Source: Piscinibacter sp047600445 (GTDB taxonomy: Bacteria > Pseudomonadota > Gammaproteobacteria > Burkholderiales > Burkholderiaceae_C). Taken from it: DNA of 64,000 bases. The stretch is from contig NZ_JASGKT010000002.1 of the NCBI RefSeq assembly GCF_047600445.1, positions 1,736,001 through 1,800,000 of the forward strand, in the 5' to 3' direction. Shown one piece after another: positions 19,337 through 33,381 of the stretch (its first letter is position 1; each line of letters opens with the position of its first letter). A program made the translations under genes and the position numbers. A model generated the notes under the pieces. That model did no database searches. It was not told the origin of the DNA and worked only from the letters and a program-made list of their open reading frames with translations.

Positions 19337-20572
19337 TCAGATGTCGAACAGCAAGCGGGCCGGGTCTTCCAGCGCTTCCTTCATCGCGACCAGGCCCAGC
19401 ACCGCCTCGCGGCCGTCGATGATGCGGTGGTCGTAGCTCATCGCAAGGTAGTTCATCGGGCGCACCACGACCTGGCCGTTCTCGACCACCGCGCGGTCCT
19501 TGGTCGCGTGCACGCCGAGGATGGCGCTTTGCGGCGGGTTGATGATCGGCGTCGACAGCATCGAGCCGAACACGCCGCCGTTGCTGATCGAGAAGGTGCC
19601 GCCAGAGAGTTCGTCGAGCGAGAGCTTGCCGTCGCGGGCCTTCTGGCCGAACTCGGCGATCTTCTTCTCGATGTCGGCGAAGCTCATCTGGTCGGCATTG
19701 CGCAGGATGGGCACCACCAGGCCGCGCGGCGAGCCGACCGCGATGCCGATGTCGAAGTAGCCGTGGTAGACGATGTCGTTGCCGTCGACCGAGGCGTTGA
19801 GCACCGGGTAGCGCTTGAGCGCGGCCACCGCCGCCTTCACGAAGAAGCTCATGAAGCCGATCTTGACGCCGTGCTCCTTCTCGAACTTCTCCTGGAAGCG
19901 CTTGCGCATCTCCATCACCGGGGCCATGTTGACCTCGTTGAAGGTGGTCAGGATGGCGTTGGTGGCCTGCGACTGCAGCAGCCGCTCGGCGATGCGCGCG
20001 CGCAGGCGCGACATCGGCACGCGCTGCTCGGGGCGGTCGCCCAGGTTGACGGCCGCCGGCGCGGCGACGGCCGGCAGCGGCTTGGCCACGGCGGGCGCGG
20101 CCGGCACGGCCAGCGCCGGCGCGGCGGCGGCGCCGGCCACGGCGGCGAGCACGTCGCCCTTGGTCACGCGGCCGTCCTTGCCGGTGCCGGGCACCGAGCC
20201 GGCGGGCAGCTTGTTGTCGGCCATCAGCTTGGCGGCGGCGGGCATGGCCACGCCGGCCTTGCCGGCGGCGGCCGGCGCGGGGGCCGCGGCGGCGGGCGCG
20301 GGCGCCGCAGCCGCCGCCACCGAGGCCGTGCCTTCGGTGTCGATCTTCGCGATCACCTGATCGCTGACGACGCTGCCGCCGTCGCCGACGACCAGGTCGG
20401 CGATCACGCCGGCGGCCGGCGCCGGCACTTCGAGCACGACCTTGTCGGTTTCGATCTCGATCAGGATCTCATCGATCGCCACGGCTTCGCCGGGCTTCTT
20501 CTTCCATTGCAGCAAGGTGGCTTCGGCCACCGATTCCGACAGTTGCGGAACCTTCACTTCGACGATTGCCAT
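19337..20572 (-). CDS. sucB: Dihydrolipoyllysine-residue succinyltransferase (E2 of 2-oxoglutarate dehydrogenase)
   Basis: Core acyltransferase of the 2-oxoglutarate dehydrogenase complex. The 411-residue product has one N-terminal lipoyl domain with Lys44 in the ETDKVVLEV motif, an Ala/Pro-rich linker, and a peripheral-subunit binding domain at about residues 115-150 (AKLMADNKLPAGSVPGTGKDGRVTKGDVL). The catalytic domain ends in YDHRIIDGREAVLGL with the active histidine and aspartate. The single lipoyl domain and MSRLRARIAERLLQSQ favour SucB over the pyruvate E2. It follows sucA after a 104-base gap containing two strong hairpins. Confidence 0.96.
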   Translation of the reverse strand: MAIVEVKVPQLSESVAEATLLQWKKKPGEAVAIDEILIEIETDKVVLEVPAPAAGVIADLVVGDGGSVVSDQVIAKIDTEGTASVAAAAAPAPAAAAPAPAAAGKAGVAMPAAAKLMADNKLPAGSVPGTGKDGRVTKGDVLAAVAGAAAAPALAVPAAPAVAKPLPAVAAPAAVNLGDRPEQRVPMSRLRARIAERLLQSQATNAILTTFNEVNMAPVMEMRKRFQEKFEKEHGVKIGFMSFFVKAAVAALKRYPVLNASVDGNDIVYHGYFDIGIAVGSPRGLVVPILRNADQMSFADIEKKIAEFGQKARDGKLSLDELSGGTFSISNGGVFGSMLSTPIINPPQSAILGVHATKDRAVVENGQVVVRPMNYLAMSYDHRIIDGREAVLGLVAMKEALEDPARLLFDI

Positions 20573-20600
20573 GATGTGTCTTCAGAGTGTGTTGTACGTA

Positions 20601-20659
20601 CCGCGCGGCCGCCGCGCGGGCCCGGCTCGGCCGGTCCGCCGGCGGCGCAGCGCCGCCGG
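20601..20659. repeat. Two strong GC hairpins in the sucA-sucB gap
   Basis: An 8-bp stem (20601-20608/20612-20619, 3-base loop) and a 10-bp perfect stem (20639-20648/20650-20659) lie between sucA and sucB. Neither has a downstream T-run. They may act as mRNA stabilisers or partial terminators that set the E1:E2 ratio, which is an inference from position only. Confidence 0.55.
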
Positions 20660-20676
20660 GCGCTGCGGGGGTGGAC

Positions 20677-23535
<2,859 letters not shown>

Positions 23536-23673
23536 CTTCGCTCACCTCTCGCGCCGGTTTCCAGCGCTGTAGTGGGTTGAAAAACCTTCCGCGACACGGC
23601 TTAACCGGCTGGCGGACTAGCGACCCGCCTCGGCTGATGGACCAGCAAAGGGGACGGGAAGGACCTGGAAAGT

Positions 23674-23700
23674 CACCGGCGCGACTGTAGCACCGGCGCG
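23674..23700 (-). promoter_or_regulatory. Candidate sucA promoter flanked by a 10-bp direct repeat
   Basis: The exact 10-mer CACCGGCGCG (plus-strand reading) occurs at 23674-23683 and 23691-23700, 17 bases apart start to start. The 7-base spacer contains, on the minus strand, TACAGT (5 of 6 to TATAAT), about 150 bases upstream of sucA. A same-face repeat at about 1.6 helical turns around a -10 is what a tandem-binding regulator would leave. The rest of the 240-base gap (23536-23775) shows no gene and only a weak 5-bp stem. Confidence 0.4.
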
Positions 23701-23775
23701 CATGATCCGCAGCGATGCTGACGCACCGCTGAAGCGGCCCCTAGGGGAAACGCGAAGTCGTGCCTAGGCGCGCGC

Positions 23776-24738
23776 TCAGGCGGCGCGCAGCCGCTGCCGT
23801 GCCGCCTGGTACTCGCGCGCCAGGCGCGCCACCAGCTCGCCGGCCGGCACCACCTTGTCGACCGCGGCGATGCCCTGGCCGCAGCCCCAGATGTCCTTCC
23901 AGGCCTTGGACTTGGAGCCCTCGCCGCCGCCGAAGCTCATCTTGCTCGGGTCGCTCTCGGGCAGGTTGTCGGGGTCCAGGCCGGCGGCGCGGATCGAGGG
24001 CTTGAGGTAGTTGCCGTGCACGCCGGTGAACAGGTTCGAGTAGACGATGTCGTCCGACGTGCCTTCGACGATCGCCTGCTTGTAGGCGTCGCTGGCGCGC
24101 GCCTCGTCGGTGGCGATGAAGGCCGAGCCGATATAGGCCAGGTCGGCGCCCATCGCCTGCGCGGCGAGGATGGCGCCGCCGGTGGCGATGGCGCCCGACA
24201 GCGCCACCGGCCCGTCGAACCAGCCGCGGATCTCCTGGATCAGCGCGAACGGGCTCTTCACGCCGGCATGGCCGCCGGCGCCGGCCGCCACCGCGATCAG
24301 GCCGTCGGCGCCCTTCTCGATCGCCTTCTTCGCGAAGGCGTTGTTGATGATGTCGTGCAGCACGATGCCGCCCCAGCCGTGCACCGCCTCGTTGATGTCG
24401 GTGCGCGCGCCCAGCGAGGTGATCACGATCGGCACCTTGTACTTGGCGCACACCTGCATGTCGTGTTCGAGCCGGTCGTTCGTCTTGTGCACGATCTGGT
24501 TGATCGCGAACGGCGCGGCCGGCCTGTCCGGGTTCGCGCGGTCGTACGCCGCCAGCGTCTCGGTGATCTCGGCCAGCCACTCGTCGAGCTGCTCGGCCGG
24601 GCGCGCGTTGAGCGCCGGCATCGAGCCGACGATGCCGGCCTTGCACTGCTCGATCACGAGCCTGGGGTTGCTGATGATGAACATCGGCGAGGCGATCGCC
24701 GGCAGCGGAAGCTTGGCGAGGATGGGCGGCAGCGACAC
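23776..24738 (-). CDS. Nitronate monooxygenase / 2-nitropropane dioxygenase-family flavoprotein
   Basis: FMN-dependent TIM-barrel enzyme, predicted to oxidise alkyl nitronates or to act as a related enoyl-reductase-like flavoprotein. The 320-residue product starts at a GTG (24736-24738) with a GGAG Shine-Dalgarno. It has the family segments ASPMFIISNPRLVIEQCKAGIVGS, VAAGAGGHAG and ALSGAIATGGAILAAQAMGADLAYIGSAF (phosphate-binding glycine loops). It follows the acyl-CoA dehydrogenase by 24 bases. NMO-family genes beside acyl-CoA dehydrogenases are common in beta- and gammaproteobacteria, where the true substrate is often unknown. Confidence 0.85.
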   Translation of the reverse strand: MSLPPILAKLPLPAIASPMFIISNPRLVIEQCKAGIVGSMPALNARPAEQLDEWLAEITETLAAYDRANPDRPAAPFAINQIVHKTNDRLEHDMQVCAKYKVPIVITSLGARTDINEAVHGWGGIVLHDIINNAFAKKAIEKGADGLIAVAAGAGGHAGVKSPFALIQEIRGWFDGPVALSGAIATGGAILAAQAMGADLAYIGSAFIATDEARASDAYKQAIVEGTSDDIVYSNLFTGVHGNYLKPSIRAAGLDPDNLPESDPSKMSFGGGEGSKSKAWKDIWGCGQGIAAVDKVVPAGELVARLAREYQAARQRLRAA

Positions 24739-24762
24739 GTCGTGGTCTCCGGGTGGGCGTTG

Positions 24763-26556
24763 TCAGAAGGCGTCGATGGGCAGCGCGTTGACGCTCTCGC
24801 CGCCGGCGACGATGGCGTCGCGCATGCCGGGCACGCGGCTCAGCAGGTGCTCGGCGTAGAAGCGCGCGGTGGCGATCTTGGCGGTGAGGAAAGGCTGGTC
24901 GGCATCGGCCTGCGCGAGCAGCGCCTCGGCGGCGAGCAGCGCGCGCGCCATCTGCCAGCCGGCCATCAGGTTGCCGGCCAGCATCAGGTAGGGCACCGAA
25001 CCGGCGAACACCGCGTTCGGGCTCGCCTTGGTGTTGCCGGCGACGAAGTCGACCACCTGCACGAAGGCCTCGCGCGCGGCGCGCAGCCGCGCCTGCATGG
25101 CCCGCGCGGCGGCGCTGGCGCTCTTGGCCAGCGCGGCTTCGGTCTGCTCGATCTGCCGCGCGATCGCCTTGGCGGTCTGGCCGCCGTCGCGCGCGGTCTT
25201 GCGGCCGATCAGGTCGTTGGCCTGGATCGCGGTCGTGCCTTCGTAGATCGTCAGGATGCGCGCGTCGCGGTAGTACTGCGCCGCGCCGGTCTCCTCGATG
25301 AAGCCCATGCCGCCGTGCACCTGCACGCCCAGGCTGGCGACCTCGACGCTCATCTCGGTGGAGTAGCCCTTCACCAGCGGCACCATGAACTCGTAGAAGG
25401 CCTGGTTCTGCGCGCGCACGTCCTTGTCGGGGTGGTGGTGCGCGGCGTCGTAGGCGGCCGCGGCGGCCAGCGCCATCGCGCGGCAGCCTTCGGTATAGGC
25501 GCGCATCGTCATCAGCATGCGCTTCACGTCGGGGTGGTGGATGATCGCCGCGCTGCCGGGCAGCGAGCCGTCCACCGGGCGCGACTGCACGCGGTCCTTC
25601 GCGTAGGCCACCGCCTTCTGGTAGGCGCGCTCGGCCACCGCGATGCCCTGCATGCCCACCGCGTAGCGCGCCGCGTTCATCATGATGAACATGTACTCGA
25701 GGCCGCGGTTCTCCTGGCCGATCAACTGGCCGATCGCGCCGCCCTTGTCGCCGAACTGCAGCACCGCCGTCGGGCTCGCCTTGATGCCCAGCTTGTGCTC
25801 GATGCTGACGCAGTGCACGTCGTTGCGCGCGCCCGGCGAGCCGTCGGCGTCGACCAGGAACTTCGGCACGATGAACAGGCTGATGCCCTTCACGCCCTCG
25901 GGCGCGCCGGCGATGCGCGCGAGCACGAGGTGGACGATGTTGTCCGCCATGTCGTGCTCGCCGTAGGTGATGAAGATCTTGGTGCCGAAGATGCGGTACG
26001 TGCCGTCGGGCTGCGGCTCGGCGCGCGTGCGCACCAGCGCGAGGTCGCTGCCGGCCTGAGGCTCGGTGAGGTTCATCGTGCCGGTCCACTCGCCGGAGAT
26101 CATCTTCGGGATGTAGGTGGCCTGCTGCTCGGGCGTGCCGGCGGTCAGCAGCGCCTCGATCGCGCCGTCGGTCAGCAGCGGGCACAGCGCGAAGCTGAGG
26201 TTGGCGCTGTTGAGCATCTCGCCGCAGGCCGCGCCTATGGTCTTGGGCAGGCCCTGGCCGCCGACTTCGGCCGGATGCTGCAAGCCCTGCCAGCCGCCCT
26301 CGGCGAACTGGCGGAAGGCCTCCTTGAAGCCCGGCGTGGTCGTCACCTTGCCGTCGTGCCACGACGAGGGGTACTTGTCGCCCTCCCAGTTCAGCGGCGC
26401 GATCACGCCCTCGTTGAGCCTGGCGCATTCCTCCAGCACCGCCTGCGCGGTGTCCAGGCCGGCCTCCTCGAAGCCGGGCAGCTTCGCCACTTCCTCCAGT
26501 CCGGCGAGTTCCTTCATGCAGAACAGCATGTCCTTGATCGGCGCGACGTAGCTCAC
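24763..26556 (-). CDS. Acyl-CoA dehydrogenase, long DmdC-like type
   Basis: FAD acyl-CoA dehydrogenase of 597 residues, the long subfamily that includes 3-methylmercaptopropionyl-CoA dehydrogenase (DmdC) and medium/long-chain enzymes with an extra C-terminal domain. Motifs include MNLTEPQAGSDLALVRT, the FAD-adjacent ITYGEHD, and YYRDARILTIYEGTTAIQANDLIGRK, with the glutamate of IYEGT in the region carrying the catalytic base. It starts at a GTG (26554-26556) after a GAGG Shine-Dalgarno. It lies just downstream of etfBA, which supplies its electron acceptor, but is separated from it by an intrinsic terminator. Substrate cannot be read from sequence. Confidence 0.88.
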   Translation of the reverse strand: MSYVAPIKDMLFCMKELAGLEEVAKLPGFEEAGLDTAQAVLEECARLNEGVIAPLNWEGDKYPSSWHDGKVTTTPGFKEAFRQFAEGGWQGLQHPAEVGGQGLPKTIGAACGEMLNSANLSFALCPLLTDGAIEALLTAGTPEQQATYIPKMISGEWTGTMNLTEPQAGSDLALVRTRAEPQPDGTYRIFGTKIFITYGEHDMADNIVHLVLARIAGAPEGVKGISLFIVPKFLVDADGSPGARNDVHCVSIEHKLGIKASPTAVLQFGDKGGAIGQLIGQENRGLEYMFIMMNAARYAVGMQGIAVAERAYQKAVAYAKDRVQSRPVDGSLPGSAAIIHHPDVKRMLMTMRAYTEGCRAMALAAAAAYDAAHHHPDKDVRAQNQAFYEFMVPLVKGYSTEMSVEVASLGVQVHGGMGFIEETGAAQYYRDARILTIYEGTTAIQANDLIGRKTARDGGQTAKAIARQIEQTEAALAKSASAAARAMQARLRAAREAFVQVVDFVAGNTKASPNAVFAGSVPYLMLAGNLMAGWQMARALLAAEALLAQADADQPFLTAKIATARFYAEHLLSRVPGMRDAIVAGGESVNALPIDAF

Positions 26557-26585
26557 GGTGTCATCCTCGAAGAGATTCAGGCAAG

Positions 26586-26622
26586 AAAAAGCCCGTCGGC
26601 CAGGGAGATCGGCGAACGGGCT
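26586..26622 (-). terminator. Intrinsic terminator after etfA
   Basis: On the minus strand a 7-bp stem AGCCCGT/ACGGGCT (26616-26622 with 26590-26596) is followed by TTTTTCTT. It closes the etfBA transcript, so the acyl-CoA dehydrogenase gene must either rely on read-through or have its own promoter in the few bases left. Confidence 0.75.
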
Positions 26623-26644
26623 GATCCGGAAGGCGCGCGGCGAC

Positions 26645-27574
26645 TCAGAGCGCGGCCACCAGCTCCGGCACGGCGGTGAACAGATCGGCCTCGAGGCCGA
26701 AGTCTGCGACGCTGAAGATGGGGGCCTCGGGGTCCTTGTTGATGGCCACGATGACCTTGGAGTCCTTCATGCCTGCCAGGTGCTGGATCGCCCCGCTGAT
26801 GCCGCAGGCGATGTACAGGCTCGGCGCGACGATCTTGCCCGTCTGCCCGACCTGCCAGTCGTTGGGCGCATAACCGGCATCCACCGCCGCGCGGCTGGCC
26901 CCCAGCGCGGCGCCGAGCTTGTCGGCCAGCGGCGTCAGCACCTCCGTGAACTTCTCGCTGCTGCCCATCGCCCGGCCGCCCGAGACGATGATCTTGGCCG
27001 CGGTCAGCTCCGGCCGGTCGCTCTTGGCCAGCTCGCTGCCGACGAAGCTGCTCTTGCCGCTGTCGGCCACGGCGGCGACGGTCTCGACGGCGGCGCTGCC
27101 GCCCTGGCCCGCCGCGTCGAAGCCGGTGCTGCGCACGGTGACGACCTTGACCGCGTCCTGGCTCTGCACGGTGGCAATCGCGTTGCCGGCGTAGATCGGG
27201 CGCTCGAAGGTGTCGGGGCCGATCACCCGGGTGATGTCGCTGATCTGCGCCACGTCGAGCTTGGCGGCCACGCGCGGCGCGACGTTCTTGCCGTGCGCGG
27301 TGGCGGGGAACAGGATGTGGCTGTAGTTCGCGGCGAGCGCCAGCACCTGCGCGGCGACGTTCTCGGCGAGCTGCTCGGCCAGGCTCGCGCCGTCGGCGTG
27401 CAGCACCTTGGCCACGCCCTGGAGCTGGCCGGCGGCCTGCGCCGCGCCGGCGGCGTTCTGCCCGGCCACCAGCACGTGCACGTCGCCGCCGCATTGCAGC
27501 GCGGCAGTCACGGTGTTCAGGGTCGCGCCCTTGAGGGCGCCGTGGTCGTGTTCGGCAATGACGAGGATGGGCAT
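26645..27574 (-). CDS. etfA: Electron transfer flavoprotein alpha subunit
   Basis: FAD- and AMP-containing heterodimer subunit that takes electrons from acyl-CoA dehydrogenases to ETF:quinone oxidoreductase. The 309-residue product has the N-terminal MPILVIAEHDHGALKGATLNT and the C-terminal FAD-binding signature (SLYIACGISGAIQHLAGMK and VAINKDPEAPIFSVADFG). Two bases or fewer separate it from etfB, and its Shine-Dalgarno lies within the etfB tail. It is followed by an intrinsic terminator. Confidence 0.97.
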   Translation of the reverse strand: MPILVIAEHDHGALKGATLNTVTAALQCGGDVHVLVAGQNAAGAAQAAGQLQGVAKVLHADGASLAEQLAENVAAQVLALAANYSHILFPATAHGKNVAPRVAAKLDVAQISDITRVIGPDTFERPIYAGNAIATVQSQDAVKVVTVRSTGFDAAGQGGSAAVETVAAVADSGKSSFVGSELAKSDRPELTAAKIIVSGGRAMGSSEKFTEVLTPLADKLGAALGASRAAVDAGYAPNDWQVGQTGKIVAPSLYIACGISGAIQHLAGMKDSKVIVAINKDPEAPIFSVADFGLEADLFTAVPELVAAL

Positions 27575-27575
27575 C

Positions 27576-28325
27576 TCAGATCACCTTGGCGTCGTTCTTG
27601 AGTTTTGCGACCAGCGTGGCCACGTCGGGCACCTTGATGCCGGCGCTGCGCTTGGGCGGCTCGCTGACCTTCAGGGTCTTGATGCGCGGGGCCACGTCCA
27701 CGCCGAGATCCGCCGGCTTGACGGTCTCCAGCGGCTTCTTCTTGGCCTTCATGATGTTGGGCAGCGTGACGTAGCGCGGCTCGTTCAGGCGCAGGTCGGT
27801 GGTGATGACGGCCGGCAGGCTGACCGACAGGGTCTCCAGGCCGCCGTCGACTTCGCGGGTGACTTTGGCCTTGCCGTCGGCGACTTCGACTTTGCTGGCG
27901 AAGGTGGCCTGCGGCAGTTCGGCCAGCGCGGCGAGCATCTGGCCGGTCTGGTTGCAGTCGTCGTCGATGGCCTGTTTGCCCAGGATGACCAGGCCGGGCT
28001 GCTCCTTGTCGACCAGGGCCTTGAGCAGCTTGGCCACGGCCAGCGGCTGGAGTTCGGCGTCGGTCTCGACCAGGATGGCGCGGTCGGCGCCTATGGCCAT
28101 CGCGGTGCGCAGCGTCTCCTGGCACTGCGCGACGCCGCAGGACACGGCGATCACTTCGCTGGCCGCGCCCTTCTCCTTGAGCCGCACCGCTTCCTCCACG
28201 GCAATCTCGTCGAAGGGGTTCATGCTCATCTTCACGTTGGCGATGTCCACTCCCGTGCCGTCGCTCTTGACGCGTACCTTCACGTTGTAGTCCACCACTC
28301 GCTTGACGGGGACGAGGATCTTCAT
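27576..28325 (-). CDS. etfB: Electron transfer flavoprotein beta subunit
   Basis: Beta subunit of ETF, binding AMP. The 249-residue product begins MKILVPVKRVVDYNVKVRVK and has the conserved NPFDEIAVEEAVRLKEKG and the ETF-beta signature VEVADGKAKVTREVDGGLE to the ADLGV region. AGGAG lies 9 bases before the ATG (28323-28325). It is the first gene of etfBA. A palindrome covering its probable -10 is described separately. Confidence 0.97.
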   Translation of the reverse strand: MKILVPVKRVVDYNVKVRVKSDGTGVDIANVKMSMNPFDEIAVEEAVRLKEKGAASEVIAVSCGVAQCQETLRTAMAIGADRAILVETDAELQPLAVAKLLKALVDKEQPGLVILGKQAIDDDCNQTGQMLAALAELPQATFASKVEVADGKAKVTREVDGGLETLSVSLPAVITTDLRLNEPRYVTLPNIMKAKKKPLETVKPADLGVDVAPRIKTLKVSEPPKRSAGIKVPDVATLVAKLKNDAKVI

Positions 28326-28352
28326 CCGGCAGGCTCCTGCTGTATTGACACT

Positions 28353-28378
28353 TAAAATCGAACGATCGTGCTATTTTA
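28353..28378 (-). promoter_or_regulatory. Promoter -10 and overlapping 26-bp palindrome upstream of etfBA
   Basis: The 26 bases form an imperfect dyad (11 of 13 pairs) centred on CGATCG, with TAAAAT at each end on opposite strands. The minus-strand TAAAAT (28373-28378) is a good -10 for etfB, about 50 bases before the ATG. The inner sequence AACGATCGTGC resembles the kind of operator used by TetR-family fatty-acid regulators in Burkholderiales. That last comparison is from memory and is an inference. Confidence 0.55.
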
Positions 28379-28424
28379 GACGCACGATGACGGGGCGCGC
28401 AACGATGCAAGCGCGGGCTCGGCG

Positions 28425-28516
28425 TGGTGCCCGGGGCGGGCATCGAACCCGCAAGCCCTCTTGCGAGAGGCGGCGGATTTTAAGTCCGCTGTGTTTACCG
28501 ATTTCACCACCCGGGC
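28425..28516 (-). tRNA. tRNA-Leu (anticodon UAA)
   Basis: 92 bases including an encoded CCA. The acceptor stem GCCCGGG/CCCGGGC is perfect, the anticodon loop CTTAAAA gives UAA, and the long variable arm expected for tRNA-Leu (GCCTCTCGCAAGAGGGC) is present, as is the T arm GCGGGTTCGATGCCCGC. It is the last of three tRNAs on this strand and reads codons UUA/UUG, which are rare in this genome. Confidence 0.97.
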
Positions 28517-28541
28517 GGCCGGGCGCGATTATCGGCGCGCG

Positions 28542-28573
28542 CAAAGAAAAGGGCCTCGCGCACGGCGAGGCCC
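28542..28573 (-). terminator. Hairpin with T-rich tail after tRNA-Cys
   Basis: On the minus strand a 9-bp perfect stem GGGCCTCGC/GCGAGGCCC with a 5-base loop (28551-28559 and 28565-28573) is followed by TTTTCTTT. It lies between tRNA-Cys and tRNA-Leu(UAA). Confidence 0.7.
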
Positions 28574-28587
28574 GATGGAGAATTCTG

Positions 28588-28661
28588 TGGAGGCGCGGGC
28601 CGGAGTCGAACCGACCTAGATGGATTTGCAATCCACTGCATAACCGCTTTGCTACCGCGCC
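28588..28661 (-). tRNA. tRNA-Cys (anticodon GCA)
   Basis: 74 bases with encoded CCA. Acceptor stem GGCGCGG/CCGCGCC with U discriminator, a tRNA-Cys identity element. The anticodon loop TTGCAAA gives GCA, and the T arm GTCGGTTCGACTCCGGC is normal. It lies between two hairpin terminators. Confidence 0.97.
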
Positions 28662-28678
28662 GCGAGCGGGATTCTGAC

Positions 28679-28706
28679 AAAAAAGGGAAGCCTGGGCTTC
28701 CCTTTT
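28679..28706 (-). terminator. Strong intrinsic terminator after tRNA-Gly
   Basis: A perfect 12-bp inverted repeat (28681-28692/28695-28706), effectively an 11-bp stem with a 4-base loop, is followed on the minus strand by TTTTTT. The opposite strand also ends in TTTT, so it could work in both directions. Confidence 0.8.
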
Positions 28707-28718
28707 CCGATCAGACTC

Positions 28719-28794
28719 TGGAGCGGGAGACGAGTCTCGAACTCGCGACCTCAACCTTGGCAAGGTTGCGCTCTACCAACTGAGCTACTCCCGC
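28719..28794 (-). tRNA. tRNA-Gly (anticodon GCC)
   Basis: 76 bases with encoded CCA. Acceptor stem GCGGGAG/CTCCCGC with U discriminator, anticodon loop TTGCCAA, D arm GTAGCTCAGTTGGTAGAGC, T arm CGAGTTCGAGACTCG. It starts 25 bases after the lon stop. A TATACT hexamer at 28806-28811 on the minus strand could be its -10. Confidence 0.97.
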
Positions 28795-28805
28795 GTGAGC
28801 CTCAC

Positions 28806-28811
28806 AGTATA
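28806..28811 (-). promoter_or_regulatory. Candidate -10 for tRNA-Gly
   Basis: TATACT on the minus strand lies 12-17 bases upstream of the mature tRNA-Gly 5' end, in the short AT-richer gap after lon. The -35 region would fall inside the lon 3' end and is weak. Confidence 0.4.
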
Positions 28812-28819
28812 CACAAAAT

Positions 28820-31237
<2,418 letters not shown>

Positions 31238-31261
31238 TGGGAACCTCTCTTTCTCAGGCCC

Positions 31262-31289
31262 ATCTGCGGCCCGAGCGGTCAATTGCAAG
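31262..31289 (-). promoter_or_regulatory. Sigma-32-like heat-shock promoter candidate for lon
   Basis: On the minus strand CTTGCAA (31283-31289; 6 of 7 to CTTGAAA), a 13-base spacer and CCGCAGAT (31262-31269; 5 of 7 fixed positions of CCCCATNT) predict a start near 31255, 18 bases before the lon ATG. lon is a classical heat-shock regulon member, which supports the reading. Confidence 0.5.
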
Positions 31290-31317
31290 GAGCCGCGCGC
31301 GGAACCGGGCGCGGCTC
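31290..31317 (-). repeat. Hairpin between clpX and lon
   Basis: A 9-bp perfect stem GAGCCGCGC/GCGCGGCTC (31290-31298/31309-31317) lies directly upstream of the lon promoter candidate and 9 bases before the clpX-side coding end at 31326. It lacks a T-run. It may be a weak terminator or an mRNA-stabilising end. Note that on this strand clpX lies at higher coordinates, so this is the clpX 3' region. Confidence 0.5.
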
Positions 31318-31325
31318 ACCGGACT

Positions 31326-32594
<1,269 letters not shown>

Positions 32595-32731
32595 GTGTGG
32601 AGTGCCTGGGTGGGTAGCGTCCGGGCAATGATAGTGGAAAAGCCGACCCGCCCCGCCCCGTGGAAATGCCCCGCAAGCAGGCGTTTTCCGGCGCTTTGCG
32701 CGTTCTTCCGCGCTCGGCGGGCGACTCAGGC

Positions 32732-33340
32732 TCAGGGGCGCTGGCTGATCACCTGGTCGATCAGGCCGTAGGCCTTGGCCTCTTCGGCATCGAGGTAGAA
32801 GTCACGCTCCATGTCGGCCTGGATCTTGGACAGCGGCTGGCCGGTGCGTTCGGCGTAGATCTGGTTGAGCTTCTCGCGCGTCTTGAGGATCTCGCGCGCG
32901 TGGATCTCGATGTCGGTGGCCTGGCCCTGCGCGCCCCCGGACGGCTGGTGGATCATCACGCGCGAGTTCGGCAGCGCCACGCGCTTGCCCTTGGCGCCGG
33001 CCATCAGCAGGAACGAGCCCATGCTGGCGGCCATGCCCAGGCACATCGTCGAGACGTCGGGCTTGATGAACTGCATCGTGTCGTAGATCGACATGCCCGC
33101 GCTCACCGAGCCGCCCGGCGAGTTGATGTACAGGTAGATGTCCTTGTCCGGGTTCTCGCTCTCGAGGAACAGCAGTTGCGCCACCACCAGGTTGGCCGAC
33201 TGGTCGTTGACCGGGCCGACGAGGAAGATGATGCGCTCGCGCAGCAGCCGGCTGTAGATGTCGTAGGCGCGTTCGCCCCGGCCGGAGGTTTCGATGACCA
33301 TGGGCACCATGCCCAGGCCGGTGGTGTCGAGCGCGCTCAT
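32732..33340 (-). CDS. clpP: ATP-dependent Clp protease proteolytic subunit ClpP
   Basis: Serine protease that forms the 14-mer barrel used by ClpX/ClpA. The 202-residue product has the catalytic serine in GMAASMGSFLL, histidine in RVMIHQPSGG and aspartate in MERDFYLDA, plus GLGMVPMVIETSGRGERAYD near the N-terminus, where a short propeptide precedes the mature start. It lies 41 bases downstream of tig and 137 bases upstream of clpX, the conserved tig-clpP-clpX-lon order. Confidence 0.97.
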   Translation of the reverse strand: MSALDTTGLGMVPMVIETSGRGERAYDIYSRLLRERIIFLVGPVNDQSANLVVAQLLFLESENPDKDIYLYINSPGGSVSAGMSIYDTMQFIKPDVSTMCLGMAASMGSFLLMAGAKGKRVALPNSRVMIHQPSGGAQGQATDIEIHAREILKTREKLNQIYAERTGQPLSKIQADMERDFYLDAEEAKAYGLIDQVISQRP

Positions 33341-33381
33341 GCGGTTCCTTGGATTGCGTCAGACGCGAATATTGCCCGAAC

